64,000 bases of DNA from Pedobacter sp. Hv1. GTDB lineage: Bacteria; Bacteroidota; Bacteroidia; Sphingobacteriales; Sphingobacteriaceae. The translations under genes were made by a program, and so were the position numbers. The notes under the pieces are model-generated. The model was not told the DNA's origin, did no database searches, and was given only the letters and a program-made list of their open reading frames with translations. The stretch spans positions 62,001 through 126,000 of the forward strand of contig NZ_LLWP01000011.1 of NCBI RefSeq assembly GCF_001412215.1, in the 5' to 3' direction. This document shows, piece by piece, positions 19,342-28,212 of the stretch; position 1 is the first letter of the stretch; each line of letters starts with the position of its first letter.

Positions 19342-20466
19342 ATGAATACTGCCGAATTATTACAGCGGGCTTTAAAATTCGACTTTTTAACCAAAGAAGA
19401 AGGCGTTTTTTTATACCATAATGCAGATACTGCAGCATTGGCCTACGTAGCTAACGAATTAAGAAAAATTCAAGTACCAAGTGGTAAAGTTACGTGGCAA
19501 ATAGACCGTAATGTAAATACAACCAATGTTTGTATTGCCAACTGTAAATTCTGCAATTTCTTTCGCAGACCGGGGCACGATGAGAGTTACATTACGGACA
19601 TTGAAACCTACAAAGTTAAAATTGAAGAGACTTTTCGTTTAGGTGGCGACCAATTGTTGTTACAAGGTGGCCATCACCCAGATTTAGGATTAAATTTTTA
19701 TGCCAATCTTTTTAAAGAGCTCAAAGAATTATATCCTGATTTAAAGTTACATGCCTTAGGTCCACCTGAAATTGCCCACGTGGCTAAATTAGAGGGCATT
19801 TCACATACTGAAGTTTTAAAAGAACTGAAAGCCAATGGAATGGATTCTTTACCAGGGGCAGGTGCCGAAATTTTAAATGACAGGGTAAGGCGTTTAATTT
19901 CTAAAGGTAAATGTGGTGGACAAGAATGGTTGGATGTAATGCGTGCGGCACATCAATTAGACATTACCACTTCTGCAACGATGATGTTTGGCCATGTAGA
20001 AACTATTGAAGAACGTTTTGAGCATTTGGTATGGATTAGAGAAGTTCAGAGTGAGAAACCTGAGCATGCCAAAGGCTTCTTGGCCTTTATTCCTTGGCCT
20101 TTCCAAGATGATGGTACTCTATTGAAACGTTTGAGAGGAATTAGTAATAATGTAAGTGGCGATGAATATGTAAGAATGTTGGCTTTAAGTCGCATTATGC
20201 TACCTAACGTTAAAAACATACAGGCCAGCTGGTTAACAGTGGGCAAATCAGTTGCCCAAATGTGCCTTCATGCGGGTGCAAATGATTTCGGATCAATCAT
20301 GATCGAAGAAAATGTTGTTTCTGCAGCAGGTGCACCACACCGTTTTACGGCGCAAGGTATTCAGAATGCAATTAAAGAAGCAGGTTTTGAGCCACAACTC
20401 CGTGGACAACAATACAACTACCGCGATTTACCAGCTCATTTAGAAGAGCAAGTCATTACCTATTAA
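19342..20466 (+). CDS. mqnC: Cyclic dehypoxanthinyl futalosine synthase
   Basis: 374 residues from the ATG at 19342; the frame opens 11 codons earlier but the extra residues do not look like the family and overlie the promoter. A radical-SAM enzyme of the futalosine route of menaquinone synthesis, cytoplasmic. The iron-sulfur cluster cysteines C64, C68 and C71 lie in NVCIANCKFC, and the C-terminal region SWLTVGKSVAQ...GANDFGSIMIEENVV is typical of MqnC rather than of the related MqnE. Other mqn genes are not in the window. Confidence 0.93.
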   Translation: MNTAELLQRALKFDFLTKEEGVFLYHNADTAALAYVANELRKIQVPSGKVTWQIDRNVNTTNVCIANCKFCNFFRRPGHDESYITDIETYKVKIEETFRLGGDQLLLQGGHHPDLGLNFYANLFKELKELYPDLKLHALGPPEIAHVAKLEGISHTEVLKELKANGMDSLPGAGAEILNDRVRRLISKGKCGGQEWLDVMRAAHQLDITTSATMMFGHVETIEERFEHLVWIREVQSEKPEHAKGFLAFIPWPFQDDGTLLKRLRGISNNVSGDEYVRMLALSRIMLPNVKNIQASWLTVGKSVAQMCLHAGANDFGSIMIEENVVSAAGAPHRFTAQGIQNAIKEAGFEPQLRGQQYNYRDLPAHLEEQVITY

Positions 20467-20493
20467 AACAATCTTAAAGGTTAAAGCATAAAA

Positions 20494-20523
20494 AAGGGAA
20501 GAAAGTATGCACTTCCTTCCCTT
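20494..20523. terminator. Bidirectional terminator between mqnC and the ferritin-like gene
   Basis: Arms AAGGGAAGAAAGT and ACTTCCTTCCCTT (13 bp, one mismatch) with a 4-nt loop between two convergent genes. Confidence 0.75.
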
Positions 20524-20544
20524 AACTTAAACCCAATGAAAAAC

Positions 20545-21411
20545 TTATAATTTAAATCCTGTTTTCAAGAATAGATTAGCAATAACTACTACGCTAGCTT
20601 TATCTAACGGCTCATCAAAACTTTCTACAGCAACGGCTTTTGTTACGCCTGCATTGCCATTAATTCCAGTAATGTTTACACCTGCTTGTGTGGTTAAATC
20701 TTCACCCGCATAAACTGCATCTACTTGTGGAACACCTGAATCGTTTGCCTGACCAGCAGCACCTAAACTTACCCATGGTTTGTAAATTGCTGCCCCACCT
20801 GCCAATGCTGTACGCATTTGACGAATGTGAGAAGCGTGACGTGCTTCTACAGAATGGATCTGTAAAGCAGTAGTAAGTACAGCATTACCAGCCAAAACTC
20901 CTGCCTGACCTTTGTATGCCCTTACTCCTGTATCTTCGAATCCTTGTGCCACAGCCAAAAATGTTCCATAATTGCTATATACATCAGCAAATGTTCCACC
21001 AGCTGTAAAATCTGTCATTGCATAGGTAATTTCTGGTCTAGCAGCAGCACCCAAAGCACCTTTCAACAAGTTAACGTGTGCATTTTCGTGATCGCGGATC
21101 AATGTAATTGCCGCTGTTGCAGCTCCAGCCGGAATGGTTAAAGTTGGTGCAGCAACCAAAGCATGGTTATAAAAATGATATTCTAAATATTCTAAGGCCA
21201 ACGCAAAATTCAATACATCTGTAACTGCAGCTGGCGTACTTTGACCATATGCTTTTTGAAATACAGAACCTAATGCCAATGGCATTGCAGCAAGAGTTAT
21301 TTTTTTACCCATGTTAAAAAACTCTTTCATTGCTGCTCTTCTCGGGTTTAATCTTTCATAGATCTCACCGTCAACTTTTTCAATTTCTTCTAATATATTT
21401 ACGATATTCAT
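20545..21411 (-). CDS. Exported ferritin-like domain protein (desiccation-related type)
   Basis: 288 residues. After an arginine-containing N-region and a hydrophobic stretch (about 33-55, MGKKITLAAMPLALGSVFQKAYGQ) comes a ferritin-like helical bundle with repeated E-x-x-H pairs (LEYLEYHFYN, RDHENAHVNLL, FEDTGVRAYKG, SVEARHASHIRQM), as in the ferritin_2/Pcc13-62-like family. Such proteins are linked to desiccation or stress; iron or manganese binding is plausible but not shown. The paralogue next door is encoded just upstream on the same strand. Confidence 0.85.
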   Translation of the reverse strand: MNIVNILEEIEKVDGEIYERLNPRRAAMKEFFNMGKKITLAAMPLALGSVFQKAYGQSTPAAVTDVLNFALALEYLEYHFYNHALVAAPTLTIPAGAATAAITLIRDHENAHVNLLKGALGAAARPEITYAMTDFTAGGTFADVYSNYGTFLAVAQGFEDTGVRAYKGQAGVLAGNAVLTTALQIHSVEARHASHIRQMRTALAGGAAIYKPWVSLGAAGQANDSGVPQVDAVYAGEDLTTQAGVNITGINGNAGVTKAVAVESFDEPLDKASVVVIANLFLKTGFKL

Positions 21412-21428
21412 GATTTCTAATTTTAGGA

Positions 21429-22133
21429 TTAAAGATTAATTACGTTAATTTTCGTTTTGATATATTTTCCTGCGGCACCTAAAACAACATCTGGTGTTAA
21501 AGCCATATCAAGACCATTTGAAGCAGTAACCTGTGGAGCAGTAGCAAAAGTTCCATTAGAAATCAGATCTCTTACATAAGCAGCATGGCGAGCTTCTACC
21601 GAAACTATTTTACCAGCAGCCAACAAATAAGTTGTGTTTTTTAAACGAACACCTGCACCATTGTAGGCACCCACACCTAAATCTTCAAAAGCCATAGCTG
21701 CATTTAACACACTGCTACGATCTGTAAAGTTGATGCTAGAAAAATCTACAGATAAATTACCAATTGCTGCTGTACCTAAAGCATTTTTAAAAAATTCTCT
21801 ATGGGCTATTTCATGAAATTGAATATCTTGGAAGTATTGTTTTTCTGCAGCGCTAAAGCCAGAAGGTGGAGCAGCTGCAACCTGAATATAAAATGCAGCC
21901 TCTAATTGTTCTAAGGCATACGCATAGTTCAAGACACCGAAGTCATCTTTAAAATCTAATGTAACACCAAAGTCTGTGTTTACAACTCTGTCTTTTTTAC
22001 AACCTGCTGCTGTTAAAGCAACAATGGCGGCTCCTGCTCCTGCGTATTGCAAGAAGGAACGACGCTCTAATTTAGCATCCAAAATGTTGCTTTCTTTTTG
22101 CAGTACATCTTGATTTTCGTTTAAACTTTCCAT
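21429..22133 (-). CDS. Ferritin-like domain lipoprotein
   Basis: 234 residues. The N-terminus has RRSFLQYAGAGAAIVALTAAGC, which looks like a Tat-type signal combined with a lipobox (AAGC), so the protein is probably folded before export and lipid-anchored. The mature part repeats the ferritin-like motifs of its neighbour (LEQLEAAFYIQ, FHEIAHREFF, FEDLGVGAYNG, SVEARHAAYVRDL). Only 17 bp separate the two genes, so they form an operon of two diverged paralogues. Confidence 0.87.
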   Translation of the reverse strand: MESLNENQDVLQKESNILDAKLERRSFLQYAGAGAAIVALTAAGCKKDRVVNTDFGVTLDFKDDFGVLNYAYALEQLEAAFYIQVAAAPPSGFSAAEKQYFQDIQFHEIAHREFFKNALGTAAIGNLSVDFSSINFTDRSSVLNAAMAFEDLGVGAYNGAGVRLKNTTYLLAAGKIVSVEARHAAYVRDLISNGTFATAPQVTASNGLDMALTPDVVLGAAGKYIKTKINVINL

Positions 22134-22279
22134 AAGAATAATTTTAATTTTAAGGTTCTAGTTAAAAGGTCATATATATGTCATCTACGAAAGCAATTTG
22201 ACTTTGGTTTTTGAGATCGAAGAAATATTTTCTATTCCTTCTATTTTTTGATAAATTGAGCCCTATTAAAAACTACGCC

Positions 22280-23059
22280 GTGTTAAATGCCATAATTGTT
22301 GATGATGAAGAGTTTGCCCGTTCCTCCCTTTATTTTCTTTTACAAGAAAATTGCGAGAACGTTCATGTTGCAGGTATTGCAAAATCGGTAAGTGAAGCAC
22401 GTAATTTGTTAAGTCAACATGCTATAGATCTCATCTTTCTTGACATTGCCATGCCCAGCGAAAACGGCTTTGAGCTTATTCCACAGGCCCAAAATGCAAA
22501 TGCCACGGTGATATTTACTACTGCTTATGATCAATATGCACTAAAAGCCATTAAAGCAAATGCATTAGATTACCTGCTGAAACCAATTGATATTGATGAG
22601 CTTAAAGAAGCTGTTCATAAAGCGGTTAAATATATCAAGTTAAACAAGGCAGAAAACAACAGAAACGAAAGTCTTAAAAATCTGGCCAACGATTTAAATG
22701 ACAAAACCAGTATCAAAAAAATAACTTTACCAAGTGGCCAAGGTTATCGATTGGTAGATATTGATGACATTATCCATATTGAAGCGGACAGCAATTACTC
22801 TGTATTTCATTTAACCAACCTAGAGAAAATTGCAGTATCTAAAATATTGAAAGAATACGAAGAAATATTGCCCGAGAACAGGTTTGTACGTATCCATAAA
22901 TCTAGTATTGTAAATCTGAAGTTTGTAAAAGAATACAATAGCAAAAATGGGCTTCAGGTTGTACTTAACAACGGAGAAACCATTACTGTTTCTAGAAGGA
23001 GAGCGAGTGACTTTTTTGATAAGATTAAATCCTATACCAATATCCAAGGTGAAAATTAG
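22280..23059 (+). CDS. LytTR-family response regulator
   Basis: 259 residues from a GTG at 22280 (MLNAIIVDDEEFARSS); the frame opens at a TTG at 22211, but the added residues do not fit the receiver domain. Receiver domain about 1-120 with acidic pocket D8/D9 and phospho-acceptor D55; LytTR DNA-binding domain about 155-255. It receives phosphate from a histidine kinase and binds DNA as a transcription factor. The sensor kinase gene starts inside its last codons (11-bp overlap), so they are a coupled pair. Confidence 0.92.
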   Translation: MLNAIIVDDEEFARSSLYFLLQENCENVHVAGIAKSVSEARNLLSQHAIDLIFLDIAMPSENGFELIPQAQNANATVIFTTAYDQYALKAIKANALDYLLKPIDIDELKEAVHKAVKYIKLNKAENNRNESLKNLANDLNDKTSIKKITLPSGQGYRLVDIDDIIHIEADSNYSVFHLTNLEKIAVSKILKEYEEILPENRFVRIHKSSIVNLKFVKEYNSKNGLQVVLNNGETITVSRRRASDFFDKIKSYTNIQGEN

Positions 23060-25991
23060 GGCCTACCTATATATTTTAGTTTGCCTATCGATTGTAATGC
23101 TATCGTCGAACAGCAAAACCTTTGCACAAATTGCTTATTTGCCACATTACACCACAAAAAATGGATTACCAAGCAACAACTGTTATTACACCTTACAAGA
23201 TAAAAAGGGCTATATCTGGGTGGCTACAGATGCTGGGGTAAGCCGATTTGATGGTACGGTATTCGAAAATTTCTCTGTAGATGATGGATTGCCTGATAAT
23301 CAAATCTTACAATTAAGAGAAGACAGTAAAGGCAGGATATGGTTTTTAGCACTTAATGGGCAATTAAGTTATTTCTTTAATGGAAAAATCTACAATCAAA
23401 ACAATAGCGAAAAACTACAACAACTCAATTTTAATGCTGTAGTGGTTTCTTTCTTTGAGGATAGCAAGGGAAGAATCTGGTTTGGCACCAATAAAAACGT
23501 AATTGGCCTATGGGACGAGAAAACGCTGATCAAATATAGCTCACCAAATACTGAAAACCAGTTCATCAATACCTTTATCCACGAAGATAAACAAGGAAAT
23601 ATCTGGGCCTATAGTACACAAGCGGTGCATTTATTTATCAGGAATAATTTTGTGTTGATTAAGGATACATTGCTTCCACTTTCTTATAAAACCATACTCA
23701 ATAGGCCAGATAAATCGATGTATTTTTTAGACAAACAAGGTCTAAACCTAAAAGTAGGCACCTTTAACAAATTGGTATTTAAAATAGATACGCTTTTATT
23801 GAACAATAGCCCTGGGTATATCTATTTAAATGACAAAACGCTTTGGCTAAGTAATAACAATGGCGTATTTGTAATAGATTTTGATGGAAAAACAAAACAG
23901 ATCTTAAAAGATGTTGATGTAAACCAAGTGATCAAAGACAATAACCAAAATATGTGGTTTACCACAAAAAATGGAATTTATAGGTTACCTGATGTTAAAG
24001 AACGGCTGTATATTTTTAACAAGAACAATGGTTTAAGTAACGACATGATCAAGAGCATTACTAAAGATGCACAAAACCGGTTATGGCTAGGCTTAAACAG
24101 CGCCAATATTAATATCCTCAACCTAAAAAGTAAAAAATTAGAAAAAATCTCCCTACCCAATCCTAAGAAGTACAATCTGGTTAAACAATTACTTTTCGAT
24201 CAGAAAAATAAAAATATCTTGTTTGCTTCCGATTATGGCTTAGGTGCTGTATCGTCAAGTTTTCCATTAAAACCTACAATTAGCCATTTAAGAGAGACCA
24301 ACAACTCTGTATTTGTAATTAAAAACTTCAGCATTGATACTACCCAAAAAATGGCCTTGGCCTTATCTTCTGGGGTAGTAATTATCAATGATAGGCTTCA
24401 TAAATTTGAGTTTACCTCTTCTAATTATAAAGAAAAGCAAGATTTTTTTAAAGATCGCTCCTACCGGGTGTATTATGATCAACAACAAAATCTATGGTTC
24501 TCTAACCTTAATGGAGTATCTGAATTCAATTCGGAAAAGTTAAATAAGGTTTATGAAAACAACCTGCTTTTAACCAAAAGGATCAACGATATGCAACAGT
24601 TGAGCAATGGAAGTTTAGCCATGGCAACAGATGGATATGGTATCTTATTGATCAAAAATGGAACATTGATTAAACACCTTACCCAAAAAGATGGTTTAAA
24701 CAACAATATTATCAATAAATTATTTGTACAGAACGATTACCTATGGGCCATTAGTAGAACTGGGATCAATAGAATTACCTTTAAAAATGATAAAGTAACC
24801 GTTAACACATTTGATTATGCCAACGATTTGTTGTCTGATGATTTAAATGACCTCTATATCGATACTGATACTGCTTATTTTGCCACAAACAATGGCCTGG
24901 TCTATTTTGCCCACAACCAGAAGACCCAACAAACCAAGGCCCCAAAAACCTATATTTCGTCTGTTACCAACAATAAAGAAACATTAGATTTAAGTGCTGC
25001 TAGTTTTGTACTTAGCCCTGGGCAACATAATATTACATTTAACTACAGCGCAATTGATTTTAAAAACAGACGAATAGTTTACAGATACCGATTAAAAGCA
25101 GATGCAAACTGGTCTGAAACCAAAAACAGAAGGGTCGAATTGTCTTCACTTGAACCAGGAGAATATACTTTTGAAGTGAGTGCCAAAAGCCAAGATAGCG
25201 AATGGAGCAAGCCAGATCAAATCCACTTTATCATAGAAAAAAACTTTTGGCAAACCTGGTGGTTTATCATTGTGCTATTGATTATTGGCGGTTATCTATT
25301 ATATATCATTACTGTTCGCATAACCAAAAGGCAAAAAAACAAGGAACAAGAGCAGTTGTTGTTAAAGAACAGGATATTAATGTTAGAACAAAGGGCTTTA
25401 CAAGCGATGATGAATCCCCATTTTGTTTTCAATGTGATGAATTCTATTCAACATTATATCAATACAAAAAATACGTCTTCGGCCAATAAGGTATTAACGG
25501 GTTTCGCCAAATTAATTAGAAAAAACCTAGAAATATGTACCAAAAGTTACATCAATATTGAAGAAGAGATTGAATACCTTAATCTTTACCTAAGTTTAGA
25601 GAAGTATCGTTTCGGCGAGAAATTTGAATACCACATTCATATGGATGCAGACATAGATAAAGAAGAGACCTATATTCCTTCGATGATCTTACAACCCTAT
25701 ATTGAGAATGCGATATGGCATGGCATTATGCCGATAGAAGAAGGTGGTAAAGTACAGATTAACATTGCTCGAAAAAATGAAAATTATTTATGGATTAAAA
25801 TCATAGATAATGGTGTGGGGATCAATAATTCTTTGGCCAATAAAAACACCAAACATCAGAGCAAAGGAATGGAGCTTACTCAAGAAAGAATAAACCTGCT
25901 CAACCAAATCGAAGCAAAACCTATACAGATTTTCATCGAACAGAACGGTAATAGTGGCACAACAATCACAATTTCTGTCCCTTTAAACTAA
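23049..25991 (+). CDS. Sensor histidine kinase with two-component-regulator beta-propeller and LytS-type kinase core
   Basis: 980 residues from a GTG at 23049 that starts a signal/membrane segment (MKIRAYLYILVCLSIVMLSS); longer in-frame starts lie within the regulator gene. Order: signal segment (1-28), periplasmic propeller with repeated Reg_prop units (such as GYIWVATDAGVSRFDG) to about residue 620, Y_Y_Y domain (about 631-735), one transmembrane helix (about 735-757), His_kinase domain with H791 in MNPHFVFNVMNSIQ, and an HATPase with LQPYIENAIWHGI. Senses an external signal, unknown. Pairs with the LytTR regulator it overlaps. Confidence 0.92.
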   Translation: MKIRAYLYILVCLSIVMLSSNSKTFAQIAYLPHYTTKNGLPSNNCYYTLQDKKGYIWVATDAGVSRFDGTVFENFSVDDGLPDNQILQLREDSKGRIWFLALNGQLSYFFNGKIYNQNNSEKLQQLNFNAVVVSFFEDSKGRIWFGTNKNVIGLWDEKTLIKYSSPNTENQFINTFIHEDKQGNIWAYSTQAVHLFIRNNFVLIKDTLLPLSYKTILNRPDKSMYFLDKQGLNLKVGTFNKLVFKIDTLLLNNSPGYIYLNDKTLWLSNNNGVFVIDFDGKTKQILKDVDVNQVIKDNNQNMWFTTKNGIYRLPDVKERLYIFNKNNGLSNDMIKSITKDAQNRLWLGLNSANINILNLKSKKLEKISLPNPKKYNLVKQLLFDQKNKNILFASDYGLGAVSSSFPLKPTISHLRETNNSVFVIKNFSIDTTQKMALALSSGVVIINDRLHKFEFTSSNYKEKQDFFKDRSYRVYYDQQQNLWFSNLNGVSEFNSEKLNKVYENNLLLTKRINDMQQLSNGSLAMATDGYGILLIKNGTLIKHLTQKDGLNNNIINKLFVQNDYLWAISRTGINRITFKNDKVTVNTFDYANDLLSDDLNDLYIDTDTAYFATNNGLVYFAHNQKTQQTKAPKTYISSVTNNKETLDLSAASFVLSPGQHNITFNYSAIDFKNRRIVYRYRLKADANWSETKNRRVELSSLEPGEYTFEVSAKSQDSEWSKPDQIHFIIEKNFWQTWWFIIVLLIIGGYLLYIITVRITKRQKNKEQEQLLLKNRILMLEQRALQAMMNPHFVFNVMNSIQHYINTKNTSSANKVLTGFAKLIRKNLEICTKSYINIEEEIEYLNLYLSLEKYRFGEKFEYHIHMDADIDKEETYIPSMILQPYIENAIWHGIMPIEEGGKVQINIARKNENYLWIKIIDNGVGINNSLANKNTKHQSKGMELTQERINLLNQIEAKPIQIFIEQNGNSGTTITISVPLN

Positions 25992-26436
25992 AAATTACCG
26001 TTTACTCAATTATTACTACCACTTACTAAATTTTCTCCAATCATTCTAATATTAGCATTAAACTTGTTATAAGATATTAAACAAACATTAATTGTTTGTT
26101 CAAAAAACGTTCTTATAGGATTGACAAAGATATTTTTTAACCTAACCTAAAATCATATCTCAATTCAGGTTTCATTTGTGTGTTAAAAGCGTCCCGAAAA
26201 ATCGAGACGCTTTTTTTGTTTCTAACGCTAAGCATATTTAACTAAATTGATTTTATTATACGTAAACAACTGCTTTTCAGGCTAAGAAAAAAATGAAAAA
26301 AAGTTTCAAAAAAAATCTTTTTATTCTAATTTTGAATCAAATAAAAAAACAAAAAAAGAGGTTTCTTTCTATTTAAAAAGATTTTTTATAATTTAGAGTA
26401 CCTTTAAAATTTCCTATTATTAATATTTTTTGTGTT
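25992..26436. other. Intergenic region after the sensor kinase
   Basis: 445 bp with no gene. It holds a small inverted repeat AACAAACA-N5-TGTTTGTT (26080-26100), the kinase terminator (26186-26213) and a very A-rich tract (about 26285-26365) in front of the acidic-protein gene. No clear promoter box was found for that gene. Confidence 0.6.
26186..26213 (+). terminator. Rho-independent terminator of the kinase operon
   Basis: AAAGCGTCcCGA, loop AAAA, TCGaGACGCTTT followed by further T residues. One mismatch in the stem. Lies about 200 bp after the kinase stop codon. Confidence 0.85.
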
Positions 26437-26643
26437 ATGAAAACGCCGAAAAAACCGATCCAGAAAAACCCAGTGAACAAGCCTCTTTCCGACAAGGAAT
26501 CAGATGATGAAGATGATGATATCCAAGACAATGAGATATTAGATGAAGAGGACGATGATGATTTCGACGTTCCATTAGACGACATCGATACTTCTTATAA
26601 CTTCGATGACGACGACGATGATGATGATGACGATAGATACTAA
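26437..26643 (+). CDS. Small highly acidic protein with a poly-aspartate tail
   Basis: 68 residues. The first 17 residues are basic and proline-rich (MKTPKKPIQKNPVNKP); the rest is Asp/Glu-rich and ends in a run of ten Asp followed by Arg-Tyr. No fold or family function is recognised. It has its own strong terminator 30 bp downstream and an upstream terminator, so it is an independent unit, which argues for a real gene. Such charge-patterned proteins can be disordered cation- or protein-binding factors; this is speculation. Confidence 0.65.
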   Translation: MKTPKKPIQKNPVNKPLSDKESDDEDDDIQDNEILDEEDDDDFDVPLDDIDTSYNFDDDDDDDDDDRY

Positions 26644-26672
26644 GAAAAAATATATCATAAATATATAATTTG

Positions 26673-26699
26673 AAAAAGCATCCTTTATGGGTGCTTTTT
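26673..26699 (+). terminator. Terminator of the acidic-protein gene
   Basis: AAAAAGCATCC, loop TTTAT, GGGTGCTTTTT: an 11-bp stem with one G-T pair followed by a T-rich stretch. Confidence 0.85.
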
Positions 26700-26721
26700 A
26701 TTTTAATCTAACTGCTACTAA

Positions 26722-27840
26722 ATGAAGATTATACTTGTTAAGGATACGGCGACCCAAAAAGATTTTTTAAATGTTGTAAATGACATCTATAAAGACGATA
26801 AAGCTTTTATACGTCCTTTAGATCAAGACATTACAAAGGTATTTGATCCAAACAGTAATCCTTTTTTTAAACATGGGCAGTGTGTGCGATGGATCTTAAA
26901 AGACAATAACCACCAAACCATTGGTAGAATAGCTGCTTTTATCAACGAAAAAAAAGCATTCAACTACGAACAACCAACTGGCGGAATGGGCTTTTTTGAA
27001 TGTATCAATAACCAAGAGGCCGCTTTTTTATTATTTGACACCGCAAAAGACTGGCTTCAAGAAAATGGCATGAAAGCAGTTGAAGGCCCAATCAATTTTG
27101 GAGAAAATGATACTTTTTGGGGTTTATTGGTAGAAGGCTTTACTCCTCCATCTTACGGAATGAATTACCATTTACCTTACTACCACCAATTTTTTGTCGA
27201 TTATGGCTTTGAAACCGCTTATGAGCAATTGACAAACCACATTAACTTGACCATCCCTTTTCCTGCTCGTTTTACAAAAATTGCAAATTGGGTAGCTGCT
27301 AAACCCGACTACACTTTCGAGCATTTCAAAAAAGACAATGCAGATAAGTACATTAATGATTTAATGGAAATCTATAATGATGGCTGGCAAGACTTTGAAA
27401 ATTTCGTTCCAATCAAAAAAGAAACCTTAAAAGAGAGTTTCAAACAGATGGAAGTGATCATGGATGAAAATCTAATTTGGTTTGCCTATGCCAATGGTGA
27501 GCCTGCTTCCTTTGTAGTGATCATTCCAGATGCCAATCAAATGATCAAAGGCTTAAATGGCAAACTGGGTTTGTTAGAGAAAATAAAATTTGCCTACAGA
27601 CGCTGGGTTGGAGTTACTAGAATGAGAGCCATTGTAATGGGCACAAAAACTTCCTTCCAGAAACTAGGCTTAGAATCTGCGCTATTCATCAAATTAGGAG
27701 AGTATGTACTCCCTAAAAACCAATATACAGAATTAGAGTTATCTTGGGTAGGCGATTTTAATGAAAAGATGATTGCCATTCATCAAGCTACTGGTGCCAC
27801 TTTTGGAAAGCGACACCTTACCATGCGCAAAATCTTTTAG
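26722..27840 (+). CDS. GNAT-fold protein of the YghO-like family, function unknown
   Basis: 372 residues, soluble, no signal peptide. The N-terminal half has the look of a GNAT domain (GRIAAFINEKK, GMGFFECINNQEAAFLLFDTAKDWL, GPINFGENDTFWG), a pattern found in large conserved proteins labelled N-acetyltransferase or YghO-like. The catalytic details cannot be read. It lies convergent with a small XRE regulator; their stop codons abut with no base between them. Conserved hypothetical in this phylum as far as I recognise it. Confidence 0.75.
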   Translation: MKIILVKDTATQKDFLNVVNDIYKDDKAFIRPLDQDITKVFDPNSNPFFKHGQCVRWILKDNNHQTIGRIAAFINEKKAFNYEQPTGGMGFFECINNQEAAFLLFDTAKDWLQENGMKAVEGPINFGENDTFWGLLVEGFTPPSYGMNYHLPYYHQFFVDYGFETAYEQLTNHINLTIPFPARFTKIANWVAAKPDYTFEHFKKDNADKYINDLMEIYNDGWQDFENFVPIKKETLKESFKQMEVIMDENLIWFAYANGEPASFVVIIPDANQMIKGLNGKLGLLEKIKFAYRRWVGVTRMRAIVMGTKTSFQKLGLESALFIKLGEYVLPKNQYTELELSWVGDFNEKMIAIHQATGATFGKRHLTMRKIF

Positions 27841-28170
27841 TTACTTATTTCTAATTTCTTCGTAAAGATCAATTACTTTCTTTTGAAGTTTGATGATCTC
27901 TTCTTCTTGACTAGCAAGTTTACTTTTCAATACTGTAATCTCTTCTGGGTTATACGATCGCTGAATCTCTCCATCTTCAGAAATGATCTCTAATGTCGAA
28001 ACTTCAAATAAGTCGGCTATCTGGTCTAGTCTGGAAATATTAATATCCGTAATACCTGTTTCAATTTTAGAAAAGGCAGGAATTGAAATCTGTAATCTTT
28101 TAGCTACTTCTCCTTGGCTCCAACCATTTTTCTGGCGTAGTTGTCTAATATTTTTACCAATGATATTCAT
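27841..28170 (-). CDS. XRE-family helix-turn-helix regulator with C-terminal coiled coil
   Basis: 109 residues from the ATG at 28170 (a GTG one codon earlier is possible). Residues about 4-60 are a Cro/C1-type HTH (IRQLRQKNGWSQGEVAKRL, then FSKIETGITDINISRL). Residues about 72-109 are heptad-like (VLKSKLASQEEEIIKLQKKV), a short coiled coil that probably dimerises the protein. Encoded just downstream of mpl on the same strand, with about 40 bp between. Target unknown. Confidence 0.88.
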   Translation of the reverse strand: MNIIGKNIRQLRQKNGWSQGEVAKRLQISIPAFSKIETGITDINISRLDQIADLFEVSTLEIISEDGEIQRSYNPEEITVLKSKLASQEEEIIKLQKKVIDLYEEIRNK

Positions 28171-28212
28171 CACAATAGATTATTTAATGTTTTATAAGGT
28201 TAGTTGTTCCCC

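Noticed and set aside
26373-26585. Serine-rich open frame antisense to the acidic protein
   Set aside because: Ser run is the complement of the Asp codons; the plus-strand frame has terminators in the right places.
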